Origin: Aselliscus stoliczkanus
Lineage: Eukaryota > Chordata > Mammalia > Chiroptera > Hipposideridae
Length of the DNA: 64,000 nt
Assembly (NCBI GenBank): GCA_033961575.1
Contig: CM066740.1
Span: forward strand, 89,883,117-89,947,116
Direction of reading: 5' to 3'
The notes beneath the pieces are model-generated. The model did no database searches. It was given only the letters and a program-made list of their open reading frames with translations, and was not told the DNA's origin. Of this stretch, positions 1-10,595 are shown one piece after another. The stretch's first letter is position 1; each line of letters begins with the position of its first letter. The translations under genes and the position numbers were made by a program.

Positions 1-1560
1 CTCTGAAGTGTGGCTAGTGCATGGAATCAGGGAATGACTTTCTTTTTTGAGGCTGGCAAAACAAAATAAAAGACCCCCCAAACTCCAAAGTATCCTGGCT
101 CATAACAAAGGTAAACAACTTTAAAATCAAATGCAAAGACTGGGAGTAATTTAATCTTTCCAAAATACCTTTTAACGATCACAGAAAATGGAGTACGATA
201 CAGTAACAGGACATACTGAAAGCATAGAAAACAGGGACTAGAACTGACTCTGTGTCCCACTGGATGCGAATTCAGCCTAGTATTTTAACAAGCTGTTTGT
301 TAAAATAAACAGCAGTTTAAAATAAATGTCTGTGAAGAGAAGGCTAATAGTGGGTGACCTGTCACATCTGGGTCGTTGGGAAGGGGACGACGAGCAGGAA
401 CACACCAAGATTTCGACTGAACATAAGGAACTTCTTTAGCAAGAAGAGTGATCCAACACCAGGCTCGACTACCGAAGACCAGAATCACCGGCTCAAGAAT
501 TTCCAGGGGTAAAGGAGTCAGGCTCTTTGGCCCTTTTCGAGGTGGAATCCGGGAGCACAGGTGCCTGTCGCCTGCGACTTGGTTATTCGGAGACTGCTCT
601 CTCCAGCTGGCGGGCCCTGCGTATCTGAGCAGACAGAGCCAGGCCATGTCACAGACCCAACTCTTCAGAAGGCGGAGGGGGACAGACAGAGAGCACAGGA
701 GCCCGGGGGGGGTGACTGCGGCCGCCCATCACGGGCAGACGCGGGGCTCCACATGTAAAGGCCTCACTGCGATGCACGGGCCCTTACGGCCGCCGCTGTG
801 AGCTTGAGCCCCGTCCCCCGTGCCCCCCGGATCCCTATGGCTTGGCATCACACGACAGTCACCCCTGTGACTGCTGGGGCGCCCTCCCCGCATCCCGCAG
901 CACGTGGACGGGGAGCGATGATCAAGGCATGAGCAAGCGCGCGGTGGCTGCCGCTGGCCCCGGCGCAGAGCCTGGGCGCCACGGCGAGACGGGGGAGGGC
1001 ACGGGGACCCCCGCCCCGCGCCGTCACGGACCGCAGCTCCCTGAGAGCCACCGGAGACGACAGACGTCACTCCCCAGGCTGCTGGCGGCCCGAGGCAGGG
1101 AGGGCCTCCCCGACCCACGGCCCCGCAAAGGCACGCGCGGGCGGCGGCCAACCCTGGTCGGGGGAGGGAAAGCCCCCCAAAACCAAACACAGCCAACTTT
1201 CCGATGAACTCCCACGGCCCGGCTCCAGGCCCGTGACCTTATTTCCTCCCCCCACAAAAAAAAACACGAACAGAGACAGGGCGCCGCGCGAGGAGCCGCG
1301 CATGCCCCCCGCGCCCCAGCCGGGGCCCAGCCGGGCGGCGTCTCCTTTGTTATTATTAGCCCCGCGGACTTGAGCTCGGGGCGGCCCGGCAGGTGCGGGG
1401 CCCCCCGGCGCCGCCCCGCGGCCCGGCCCCGCCGCCGTCTCCGCTCAAAATGGAGGCGCCGGCGGGCGGCGGGTTACGAAACGCGCGGCGGCCACATGGC
1501 CGCGCCAGCCCCAAACTTGGCCGCGTCGCGCCGCCCGGGCCCGCGGCGCCCGCCACTCAC
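1..1560 (-). other. RHEB: RHEB intron 1 (5' part only)
   Basis: The donor GTGAGT at 1560 opens an intron that continues past the left edge. The first ~900 bases (about 650-1560) are very GC- and CpG-rich and belong to the CpG island; 1-450 is ordinary AT-rich sequence. I see no exon or recognisable interspersed repeat here. Open frames through 450-1560 exist on both strands but are what GC-rich DNA gives by chance. Confidence 0.85.
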
Positions 1561-1612
1561 CCACGGACCGGTAGCCCAAGATCGCGATCTTCCGGGACTT
1601 GGACTGCGGCAT
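1561..1612 (-). CDS. RHEB: RHEB coding exon 1 (partial gene)
   Basis: Read on the minus strand, an ATG at 1612-1610 in good context (GCCAAGATG) opens 17 codons plus one base, MPQSKSRKIAILGYRSV(G), then a GTGAGT donor at 1560-1555. This matches the N-terminus of RHEB, the Ras-family GTPase that activates mTORC1 at the lysosome surface. GYRSVG is the start of the P-loop, whose GK(S) continues in exon 2 beyond the left edge. The exon ends in phase 1 (G|), as expected for splitting the P-loop glycine. The setting, a CpG island with PRKAG2 next door on the same strand, fits the mammalian 7q36-type locus. A processed pseudogene is excluded by the intact donor and promoter-like upstream sequence. 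Confidence 0.96.
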
Positions 1613-1624
1613 CTTGGCGGCCTC

Positions 1625-1645
1625 TCAGGCCCGGCCCAACCACAT
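1625..1645 (-). promoter_or_regulatory. Candidate 6-codon upstream ORF in the RHEB leader
   Basis: On the gene strand an ATG at 1645-1643 opens MWLGRA and stops at TGA (1627-1625), only 12 nt before the RHEB start codon. Its context is weak (T at -3, T at +4), so leaky scanning to the RHEB ATG is expected. It counts only if the leader extends at least this far, which is likely because it lies 33 nt from the start codon. Confidence 0.6.
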
Positions 1646-1774
1646 CAACTGCGGCGGCGGCGGCCGCGCCGGGGCAGAGCGGCAGCCAGGGGCGGGGCGG
1701 GCGGGCGGCTTCGGCTCCCAGCTCGCGCGCCCAACCGCCCGGAACCGCCGGGCGGGCCCGCCCACAAACACGCC

Positions 1775-1780
1775 CACGTG
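1775..1780. promoter_or_regulatory. CACGTG E-box (TFEB/TFE3, USF or MYC type)
   Basis: On the minus strand the context is GGTCACGTGGGC, which matches 8 of 10 positions of the palindromic CLEAR-type site GTCACGTGAC. It lies about 165 nt upstream of the RHEB start codon. Binding is inferred from the motif only. Confidence 0.5.
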
Positions 1781-2012
1781 ACCGCGCGCCGCCGCCCAGC
1801 CCCCCGCCGCAGCGCCCCCGCCCCAACCGCAGGGGCCTCCCCGCCCCAGAAAGGCACACGGGCGCTGCGGGCGACGTTTTGCGTGAAAGGGGAAAAACAG
1901 GGGACGCCGAGACACCCCCCCCCCGGAAATGTCACCCCTGAAACTCGCTGCGTCACGACCCTCCCTCTGGCTTCCGCCGCGTTTTAATGACGCCCGTTCT
2001 CCTCGAGCGTTT

Positions 2013-2285
2013 ATTGGACAACATGCGCCCGCCCGCGCGATGATGCGGCGGAAACTCCGCTTCCTATTGGACGCGGAGCTCGAAGGCGGGGCCGCTCGCC
2101 CGGGAGCTAAAAATAAAACAGGCTGCGACCGCGCGGCTGTGCGCCAGGGAGGTTTGAAGGCTTCGGAAGTCGCAGGGGTGGGGGGTGGGGGGCGGGTGGG
2201 AGGAGCGCAGAGAAGCCAGCTTCCCACGGATTGGTTAGAGCAGATTGAGAGGCGGAGCAAGCTTTGTGGGAGGCGCGGCGATTGG
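2013..2285 (-). promoter_or_regulatory. Four same-orientation CCAAT boxes (NF-Y type)
   Basis: ATTGG occurs on the plus strand at 2013, 2066, 2230 and 2281, so all four read CCAAT toward RHEB. They form two pairs with start-to-start spacing of 53 and 51 bp. NF-Y is the usual CCAAT-binding factor in CpG-island promoters; occupancy is inferred. Confidence 0.6.
2175..2200 (+). promoter_or_regulatory. Strong G-quadruplex motif in the RHEB promoter
   Basis: The plus strand has five G-runs of 3-6 separated by single bases (T, T, C, T). Loops of one nucleotide are typical of very stable parallel quadruplexes. It lies between the two CCAAT pairs, on the strand opposite the RHEB coding sense. Confidence 0.75.
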
Positions 2286-2345
2286 CAAACCGCCGAGCGG
2301 TGGGTGGACGCGCTCCCACCGAACCCTTAAAAGGCGAGAGACTCG

Positions 2346-3317
2346 AGGCGTGTGGCTGTGTTACCTCCTGGCCTGTGGGCTTGGCTGTGTGTCGTTTTTA
2401 AAGCCCTTTTGATATATGGGCGTGAAGTCTGGGTTGGAGGATGTAGGTGGGGACTACACGTCATCCAAGGGGCGGGGCCGGGAGGAGAATGGAAAGGGCG
2501 TTACCGCAAAATGATTTGCATTTCATTCCCCATCTGTGCGTGTCGCCGGTTGCGGTGTCAGCCCTGCGAGGTGCCGACACCGCACACAGTCCGTAGACAC
2601 ACTTAAAGCACTGGCTGCAGGTGGCTGGAAGCCGCCATTCCGTTGGGGCTTTAAGTCCGCCGGGCTCGCCCCCGGGTGTGGGCTGACTGCTGCAGATGCT
2701 GCTGTCTTTTGCACAAAAGGCGCACTGACAGCCCCCTTGTCCTGGTCGCCGGTGAAGAGCTTTCGGCGTGGCACCAATGTTGAGTTGCAGGGACAGCAGC
2801 CCCGGAGGCCTCGGTCATGCAAACGGAAGGGGAAAGCCAGGCCTGGGAAGCGAGGGCCTTGGGTGGGAGATTTGCAGCTGGGGAGACTCCTATGTAGCCC
2901 ATGCTCTTGCCCGTGGTGATGGCTAAAAAAAAGCAGATACCCCGCTACTCTTCATGTCCCCTGCTGTCCTCCGACGGTTTGACAGTGTTGACCTGTTGTT
3001 GAGTGCGACAACAGCCCTGATGGTCATGCATGGCTGTTTTGCCTTTTCCCAGTGAACACAGAGGGGGAACCCCCCAAGAAGCTGAGCAGCAAGATTGGGT
3101 TGCTGGGTATGAAGATTTAGAGGTGACTGTCCCGTGCATACGCCTGTTGAGTTAGAACACTGGCGGTAAGGCAGAAAGCCTTTCACTGCGCCGCGCACAT
3201 GCTCCTGGACTCGGGTCTGCACAGTCTTTTCCTGGGGCGGGGGGACTGGGGGTCTGCAGATGGAAGTCCTAGGCAACCAGCTGTGAGAAATGTCTTTGAA
3301 ATTCTGTGTTTTATCTT
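2346..3317. other. Intergenic sequence upstream of RHEB
   Basis: This is the shoulder of the CpG island, still GC-rich to about 2900. I see no exon, RNA gene or named repeat. Short open frames on both strands have no recognisable similarity. Confidence 0.6.
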
Positions 3318-3450
3318 TTTTTTTTAAAGAAATCAAGTTTTTTTGTTTTGTTTTGTTTTGTTTTCAGAGGGCAGTGTCATATGTGGGATCCGAACCGGGG
3401 CCGCTGGCGTCCCAGGCCAGCTCTTAACCACCGCGCCACTCGGCCGGCCC
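3318..3450 (-). mobile_element. Short tRNA-derived SINE (reverse)
   Basis: A T-rich tail is followed by the reverse complement of the SINE head, ending at GGCCGGCCC. An internal deletion removes the usual CACTGGCCCTC block. Flanking copies of TGTGTTTTATCTT (left near 3305, right at 3451) are the target-site duplication. Confidence 0.9.
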
Positions 3451-3670
3451 TGTGTTTTATCTTAATGGGTTTTTGCATTCTACTCTATAATTAGTTGAAA
3501 TATTTAAAAAATTACTTCAGGTCTAAAAAATGGACTCTCCAGGGAAATGGCTCGTTTTTATCCTGCGCGTTTGGATGTCCCCAGCCACAGTATTTTGAAC
3601 TGGTAGTACTAGGCTCCCTGGTGGGTTGTGAAATCAGCTTAGTGGGTGTTACCTTTTCATTTTTATATTT

Positions 3671-4131
3671 TTTTTTTTTTTTTTTTTTAAGATTTTTTTT
3701 TTTTTTTTTATTGGGGAATTGGTGGAGGGGAACAGCGTTGGGGAATCGGGGAAGGGAAACAGACAAGTTGCCGTCTTCTTGTTCTTCAATTTTAGTTGCG
3801 GAGGATGTTGCTTCACGGTTGGTATCGTCAGTGATCTTCCCGGATGAGGCAGATCGGTCGCTGGCCTCTGGATGTCGCTCATCGCGGCTATTGGCAGCTC
3901 ACGCTGGCTCCCAGCCGCTCACGCTGGCTGTGGGCCACTCACTGCAGCCTATGGCAGCCCACTGCAGCAGGGGCTGCAGCCCACACCATCACCGGGGTTT
4001 GCACAGCCCAGCTCCAGGTGGAGCTGTTGTTAGCTGTAGAGGGCAGTGTCACTGGCCCTCATGTGGGATCCGAACCGGGGCCGCTGGCATCCCAAAACCA
4101 GCGCTTAACCAATGCGCCACTCGGCCGGCCC
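3671..4131 (-). mobile_element. Long tRNA-derived SINE (reverse, T+ form)
   Basis: About 460 bp. It has the same tRNA-like head as the short family plus a ~330 bp body. On its own strand the 3' end reads CCCCAATAAA, then an A run, then TCTT and the A tail. Flanking CATTTTTATATTTTTT repeats (3658 and ~4131) mark the insertion. Confidence 0.9.
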
Positions 4132-5689
4132 CATTTTTATATTTTTTAATAGAACAGAATGGAAAATAGTATGTTGCCTACTGTAAGCATTGTTACATGA
4201 CATTTTTGTTGTGTGGATATATATTTATAGATGTGCTATATATGTATTGTGTACTGAGTTCCATTGTAAAATCTATTTCTTCCTGAGGTTGCCTCAAAAA
4301 GTTTGAAAGCACTGCCTTAGTCTTGGGAATATTAGGAGTCCAGACCAAGAAGTGCCCTTATAAAGGACAAGTTCATTCAAGAAATGTTCCAATTGTCTTA
4401 AAGCCCTTTAACATTAGTCAGACTTGGGAGTTTTGAAGATTCCTTTATTCCAGAATGGGGAGAATTTGTTTGGTTTAAGAAATGACTAGATAACCTAAAA
4501 TAAATGGAATGGATGGTATGAATTCTCATAGACATAACCGATTGCAGCCAGCCCGTACAGGAGCATGGGTGGGAGAAGTGGACTTGCTTCTAAATTCAAA
4601 GTAGTTCCACTGATGAGATCACTCATTAACCTTTTAAGAAGCTGGAACTTCTGCCACCAGCCAACTTCTTCCTATTCAAGGCTGCTCTGCTTTGTGAACT
4701 CTGCATGCTAACTTCCCTCTGTGTGTTTTCTTCCACTGCCTTCTGTTTCCCTGGGAACCAAGAACTCTTTCTCCTCCATTTAAATTCCAGAGAGAGGACA
4801 TGATTGGTTCAGTTAATTATCATCATCTCTTGAGCGAGAAGCTCATGCCAAACCCACAGATGGGCCAGGGAAGCTCCTGTTGGCCTAAACTGCGAGTGTT
4901 GGGTGATAAGGCAGTTAATGGCACTTACTTGAAGCTTGAGCTGTCCACTCTCATGGGATCATTCTTAACCTTCTGTGAGCATTAACAAGTCCAATGACAT
5001 CTGATTTCTAGCTCCAACATTTTTTATTTTTTATTTCCGGGGGTAATATACAAAACTTTTTTTTTTCCTACCATTGAGAAAGAATGCTTGTTTTTTGACT
5101 GAAAGGACATTGATGAAATTATTTTACCTTTCATACATGTGAAAGAGTGACCCTAAATGAAAGTAGATATGAAAGTGTTTAGTTTAAAAAAAATATTTAT
5201 TAAAGGATGACTGGAAAAGAACTAGACTCATCTTAATCTTGGATTAGCCAAACCACACTGATCTGTTATGTCTCACATAGGGTATTGTTCAAATCAAACA
5301 GTGCAGGTTTGGGGGATACATACCAAGGTCGTTCCATTGTGTGGTCATCTCGTTGGAGGCAAGGGGACAGCTCCTGCTCTTGTGGATGGCGTCATGGTTT
5401 CCTCGACAGGGCCTGCCCTCAGCATCCTAGTATGAGGCCATCCTGGGGAAACAAATCCCGGAGTTAACACTGGGATGAAAGAAAATCCTCTTCTCTCTGA
5501 AGCCAGGGATCAGTGTGGCCCAAACCCTGAGGTATGGAGTTGCATGGAGTGTTCCCAGAAGAAAGGAAGTGAGGTAAGCCAGCCTTAAGTCCATGGAGGG
5601 AAGCCACGCATGACGGAGGAAGTTGACTCAGAAAGGAGCTTTGAGGACAGGTTTGGGCCTATGCAGTAGTTGTAAATTGTTCTCAACTG
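4132..5689. other. Intergenic, no feature recognised
   Basis: Ordinary moderately AT-rich sequence. No exon, RNA gene or nameable repeat was recognised. Short open frames at 4800-4985 and 5285-5467 have no similarity that I recognise. Confidence 0.5.
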
Positions 5690-6137
5690 TTAGGGGTTGA
5701 ATGTACCTGCCTTCCCAAATAAGAAAAAAAAGATATGTTGAAGTCCTAACCCTCTCAGAATGTGATCTTGTTTGGGTATAGGGTTGTTGCAGAGGTAATT
5801 AGTTAAGATGAGGCTGTACTGGAGTAGAGGACCCCTAATCCAATATGACTGGTGTCCTCAAAAGAGGAGAAGAAGAGGCACAGGCACTCAGACACAGAGG
5901 GAAGACAGCCCCGTGATGAGAGAGGCAGGGATCGGAGTGATGCTGCCACAAGCCAGGGAATGCCTGGTGCTCAGAGCAGCTGAAGCAGACGAGGAGGATC
6001 CTCCCCTCGAGACTTCACAGGGAGCATGGCCTTGCTGACACCTTGATTTTGGACTTCTGGCCTCCAGAATAAATTGACGTTATTTGAAGCCACCAGTCTG
6101 TGGTACTTTGTTACAGCAGCCCTCGAAAACTAACATA
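5690..6137 (+). mobile_element. Ancient interspersed repeat (MLT1/MaLR-like, family name uncertain)
   Basis: It has the familiar mammalian layout: GGGTTGAAT start, AGATATGTTGAAGTCCTAAC, a TCCAATATGACTGGTGTCC block, CTTCTGGCCTCCAGAA and a final GTGGTACTTTGTTACAGCAGCC. A second diverged copy lies at 51848-52268. I am confident it is an old mammalian repeat but not of the family label. Confidence 0.65.
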
Positions 6138-6183
6138 CCAGCTATAAAATCGTCCATCAAGTTTCATTGAAAGTTCAAATCTA

Positions 6184-6298
6184 GGGCCGGCCGAGTGGCG
6201 CGGTGGTTAAGCGCTGGCTTGGGAAGCCAGCGGCCCCGGTTCGGGTCCCGCTTATGAGGGCCAGTGACACTGCCCTCAAAAAAAAAAAAAAAAAAAAA
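6184..6298 (+). mobile_element. Short tRNA-derived SINE (forward)
   Basis: GGGCCGGCCGAGTGG head, anticodon-like stem-loop CTGGC-TTGGGAA-GCCAG, B-box-like GGTTCGGGTCC, end ACTGCCCTC and a long A tail. The target-site duplication GTTCAAATCTAG is seen on both sides. Confidence 0.95.
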
Positions 6299-7379
6299 GT
6301 TCAAATCTAGTTTCCGCTGGGCTGTGGATGAAATTGGCCCTCTCCTCAAGCCCCCAAGCCAGAGTGCACCTGATAGGAGCTTCCACAGCAGAGGGGCTGC
6401 CGTGCCCAGCACAGCGAGTCTTCTGAGCATCACACTGCTGGAGCAGAGCTCCTGTGCCAAAGCCTGTGCCATGACAGCACGTGGGGAGTGCTCAGGAAGA
6501 CCCAAGCGGCCAATTCCTTACAATAAAACCAGTGATGGCTTGTGCCAGGAAGGCTTGGACTACATAGGTTCTTCAGATGTGCCTTAGATGTGGCATTTAG
6601 TCAGAGTGTTCATAAGCCACCCGAGGGTGTAATTACCATCGAGGGACGTAGTCACTGTTGGTTCCTTTACCCATGAGAAGGGTTGTCTCAGTGTTGGAAT
6701 TTCTTTCATTGGTGTGCAGGAAAAAAAAAAAAATAGAACTTCTGTTTTTAAAACATTTTTATTTCAAAAATAAAGAACTGAGCTTTGCTAATATGTAACG
6801 TATGGGCTGACCATGGCACCCTCATGGCCTGTTTGACAGATGGTGGCATGTCATGACTGGTCTCAGCAGTGTCCTGGGTGGGACTTCTGCAGCAGGGAGG
6901 GGTTGGCAGCAGTGCCTTCACTGCTTCGTGCCCAGAATGTTATTACATACCGCTTTTCATGCGTCTGGTTCTGAGGAATTAAAGAATATACTACCTAAGT
7001 GCTGTTCAACTAAATCTAACAAAATGGTCATTGGTCTTAGAAGATCCTCCAAAGAAGCCATGAAATAATGAGAATAAAAACACAATAATGTGAGCCTGCA
7101 CTAAGAAAAATGGGAGAGCCATCACCTCTTCCTTGAATGAGCTCTTTGTCAGCTATGTTAAAGGTAAACATGATAATCGAATCACGTAACAAAAATTTTT
7201 ACAAAAATGTAAGAATTAACAAGAGGGGCATTTAAAATATGGATTCATGTCCACTAGCATTAATGATATAGTTAGACTTTGGTATTAGCTCATGATATAG
7301 TAATTATCCCTTAACAAATAGCAAGATGTTTCATAATTAAGCATCCAAAACACTAAGGAAGACCTTACAAATTTTTTTG
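6299..7379. other. Intergenic, no feature recognised
   Basis: Unique-looking sequence. Open frames such as 6264-6587 overlap the SINE tail and are not supported as genes. Confidence 0.5.
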
Positions 7380-9715
7380 CAACATTTTTTGGAAATTTCA
7401 AGCATGTATAAAAGTTAAGAGGTTAGTACATTGAGCCCCAGGCCCATCACCTACTTCAATATTTACTGAATCATGGACTATCCTGTTTCATCTATAACCT
7501 ACCCACTGCCCCCACCCACCCAGGGGTTATTTTGAAGCAAATACTAGTTATCGTACTAGTTCATTCATAAATACTCCAGTATTTTCTCTGAAAGATGATT
7601 CTTTTAAAAAAAAATAACATGCCATTTTTACACCCGAACAAATAAAACTAAATATCCAGATTATTTGAATGTCTCTTAATACTTCATAATTTTAACAGTT
7701 TGCTCAAATCAGGATCCAGATAAACTCCATATAGTGCCACTGGTTTCTATATCTCTTAAGTCTTTTACTTTTTAAATTAAACTTTATTTTTTAGAAATGT
7801 TTATAGAGATGTACAGAAAAATGGCAGAGACAGTATAGAGAGTTCCCATACATCCTACACTGTCTCCCCCTTATTAATATCTTACATCAATGTGGTCCAT
7901 TTGTTAGAATGAATTGCCCAATATTGATACATGAGTATTGAATAAAGTTATTGAATACATTACTATTGAATACATTATTCAGATTTCCCCAGTTTTTCCT
8001 TACTGTCCTTTTTTCCATTCCAGGCTCCATCCAGAATACCACATTACCTTTAGTCATCAGGCACAGGCTCCTCTGGGGTGTAATAATTTCTCAGAGTTTT
8101 CTGGTTTTTTTTTGTTGTTTTTTTTTTTGAGGGCAGTGTCACCGGCCCTCATATGTGGGATCCGAACCGGGGCCGCTGGTGTCCCAGGCAGGCTCTTAAC
8201 CACAACGCCACTCGGCCGGCCTGAGTTTTCTTGTTTTTGATGACCTTAACAATTTTGTTTTTTATGACCTTGACCAGTTTTGCTGGTCAGGTGTTTTGTA
8301 GACTGTCTCTCAACTGGGATTTGTCTGATGTTCTCAGGTTTAGTTTGGGAGTTATGGGTCTTTGGGAAGAAGACTATGGCAGTAAAGTTGATCACATCAT
8401 ATCAAGGGAACATATTATGGGCCTGACTTATCATTGTCGATGTTCACCTTGATCATCTGGCTCAGGGAGTGTTTGTCAGGCTTTTCCACTGGAAAATTCC
8501 TCTTTTTCTCTCCCTTTTCATATTGTCTTCTTTGGAAGGAAATCACGGCATGCAGCCCTCACAGACGGGGGAGCTAGGCTATACTAGTTACCTTCTGTCT
8601 GAAGAATGTCCTTCAGCATTTTTTGTAGTTTCCTGGCAACAAATTTACAATGAATTTATCTGAAAATTGTCTCTACTTCATTTTTTAAAATTTGAAATAA
8701 TTATAGATTAACAGGTAGTTTCAAAAATAGTACAGAGAGGCACTGTGTGCCATTTTCCGGATGGTAACATCTTACATAGAGTACAGTATCAAAACCAAGA
8801 ACTTGAAATTGGTACAACCCTCAGGACTCCTTCAGATTTCACCAGGTGTGCATGTACTCATTTGTGTGTGTGCTGCTCTATTCAGTTTATTACATGTGTA
8901 GATTTGTGTAACCAAAAACACAATCAAGTCACAAAGCTGTTCCATCACCACAAAGCTCTCTATTATGCTACCCTTTTAATTCCTCTTCATTTTTGATTTT
9001 TTTTTTTTTGGGTGAACATAGAATTTTAGGAAGACAGTGGTGTGTTTGTGTTTTTAGTCCTTTAAAGATTTTCCCTTCTAGCTTCCATTTTTTTCTAATG
9101 AGAAATCAGCTATCACATTATTTCCTTCCTGTCTGCTTTTAAGATTTTCTTTTTATGTTTGATGTTCAGAGTTTGACTTTATGTTTGTGTGTCATTTTCT
9201 TTGCTTTTATGTTGTTTAAGGTTTACTGAGCTTTTTAGATTTGTGAGTTACTGATTTTGAATTTAATTTGGAAAACTTCCCAACCAGTATTTCTTCAAGT
9301 ATTTTTATGCCCATATTTGCTCTCCTCTCATTCTGGGACTTCAATTTCACATATGTTAGACAGTTTGATAGTTTTTTAACCAAAAATACTGTTTATTTTT
9401 TTTTGTTTTTTTTCCCTTTCTAGTTTAATCATTAAAAACAATTCTGATAATGTATTTTTCAGGATTTTTCTAGGATTTCCATTTGGTTCTCTTTTAGTTT
9501 CCATTTCTTTCCTGAAATTTCCCATCTCTACTCAACATATGCATGTTTTCTGTAGGTTCTTTAACATACTTATTGTAGTTATTTTTAAATCTTTGTGTGC
9601 TAATTGTAACTTCTGGATCATTCATAGGTTTGCTTCCATTGAATGACGATTTTCTTGATTATAGGTCATATTTTTTTTTTTTAAAGGATATGCATATATA
9701 TATATATATATATAT
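7380..9715. mobile_element. Block of old LINE-1 (L1M-type) remnants
   Basis: Several stretches resemble mammalian L1M 3' ends read antisense: TTTCATCTATAACCTACCCACTG (near 7488), the TTTGGGAAGAAGACTATGGCAG block (8360), and ATTATAGATTAACAGGTAGTTTC followed by AAAATAGTACAGAGAGG (8700-8740). The GAGAAATCAGCTATCACATT stretch at 9101 is also typical. A SINE interrupts at 8105-8221 and a TA-dinucleotide run lies at about 9693-9716. Exact family assignment needs a repeat library. Confidence 0.5.
8105..8221 (-). mobile_element. Short tRNA-derived SINE (reverse)
   Basis: T-rich tail, GAGGGCAGTGTCACCGGCCCTC, then the reverse head ending CTCGGCCGGCC. The flanks share GAGTTTTCTGGTTTTT (left) and GAGTTTTCTTGTTTTT (right). 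Confidence 0.92.
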
Positions 9716-9717
9716 AA

Positions 9718-9864
9718 TTTTTTTTTTTTTTTAGCTGAGCCATTCTGCCACCTGTTGGCAGCTCAACGGCAACTCAGCTCGGGCTGGCCTCGAACCGCTG
9801 TTGCTCAGAGCTCAGCTTGCACTCTTGAGCGAGCTCTTAACCAACTGAGCCATTTGACTGGCCC
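9718..9864 (-). mobile_element. Second-type tRNA-derived SINE (type B, reverse)
   Basis: A T run is followed by AGCTGAGCCATTCTGCCACC and TGTTGGCAGCTCAACGGCAA, then a region ending ACTGGCCC. On its own strand the head reads GGGCCAGTCAAATGGCTCAG, with a poorer match to the tRNA boxes. Sister copies are at 12246 and 22213, and the same body is part of the compound element at 50523. Confidence 0.85.
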
Positions 9865-9872
9865 TATTTATA

Positions 9873-9976
9873 TATTTTTTTTGAGGGCAGTGTCACTGGC
9901 CCTCATATGTGGGACCCGAACCGGGGCCGCTGGCTTCCCAAACCAGCGCTTAACCACCGCGCCACTCGGCCGGCCC
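9873..9976 (-). mobile_element. Short tRNA-derived SINE (reverse)
   Basis: Lies directly beside the type B SINE. T run, GAGGGCAGTGTCACTGGCCC, head ending CTCGGCCGGCCC. The tandem arrangement suggests insertion into the neighbour's flank. Confidence 0.92.
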
Positions 9977-10595
9977 TTTTGTTTCTTTTCATATCCTGTA
10001 ATTTTTGTTCAAGTTTTCATTTCCAAGAAAAGGCCAACTTTTCTTTGATTTCGATGGAGGAGAGATGAATTACATAAATCTCTTGAAACTAAAGGAAGTC
10101 AACCAAAACACAAAGATGAAAGGTGTGTCAGATGCTTCACTGAACTAAAAGGGTTTCTATCCTGGAGCTTAGAAAGTTGAGAGGGCTCTTACTGCTTGAC
10201 CTTGAAGGAGGTGGCCCAGATGAAAAGAAAACCAACTACAGTTGATTTTACTTATTAATAGAAGAGAGAGGGGAACAGCCCGCTGGAGAGGAACCAATGA
10301 AAAGCCTTAGAGGCAGCTCTTGGCTGGAGGAAGAGAGTGGTCTGAACTCAGCGTGTTTGGTGTACAGAGGTCTTCCCTGGACGGGGCAGAGCCAGGCTTG
10401 GTCTAAGCAACTTCGCTGGTTGGATGTCAGCAGGACCAAGATCAGGGCCAAACAGGAAACTTACAAAATGGTTTGGATGTCAAAACCAGAAAAGGAAAAA
10501 AAAGGTGATGTGCTCAGATAAACCATAAGAGGCCAGCTTAAATGTATTGTGTGCAAGAAATTTTGGCTGTTATTTCCATGAGGATAACAATTTTG

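Larger units (their letters stand above)
1613..2345 (-). promoter_or_regulatory. RHEB: RHEB CpG-island promoter and 5' leader
   Basis: The sequence upstream of the RHEB start codon is CpG-dense. The part nearest the ATG (1613-1680) would be 5' leader, including a CCG-repeat run. Four ATTGG pentamers (CCAAT on the gene strand) lie at 2013-2017, 2066-2070, 2230-2234 and 2281-2285, and a CACGTG E-box is at 1775-1780. No clear TATA box serves RHEB, consistent with a dispersed CpG-island promoter. A CTTAAAAG stretch at about 2324-2331 reads TATA-like on the plus strand, but no plus-strand gene is seen. The exact transcription start cannot be fixed from sequence alone. Confidence 0.8.

Noticed and set aside
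1370..1987. Long plus-strand frames (205 and 182 codons) across the RHEB CpG island.
   Set aside because: They overlap RHEB exon 1 antisense; Arg/Pro/Ala-rich low-complexity translation is typical of CpG islands.
2323..2334. CTTAAAAG as a TATA box for a plus-strand gene divergent from RHEB.
   Set aside because: No plus-strand coding exon or transcript evidence; it stays a note only.
6184..6298. SINE heads considered as tRNA genes.
   Set aside because: They have no acceptor-stem pairing, are followed by the SINE tail and A run, and occur in many flanked copies.
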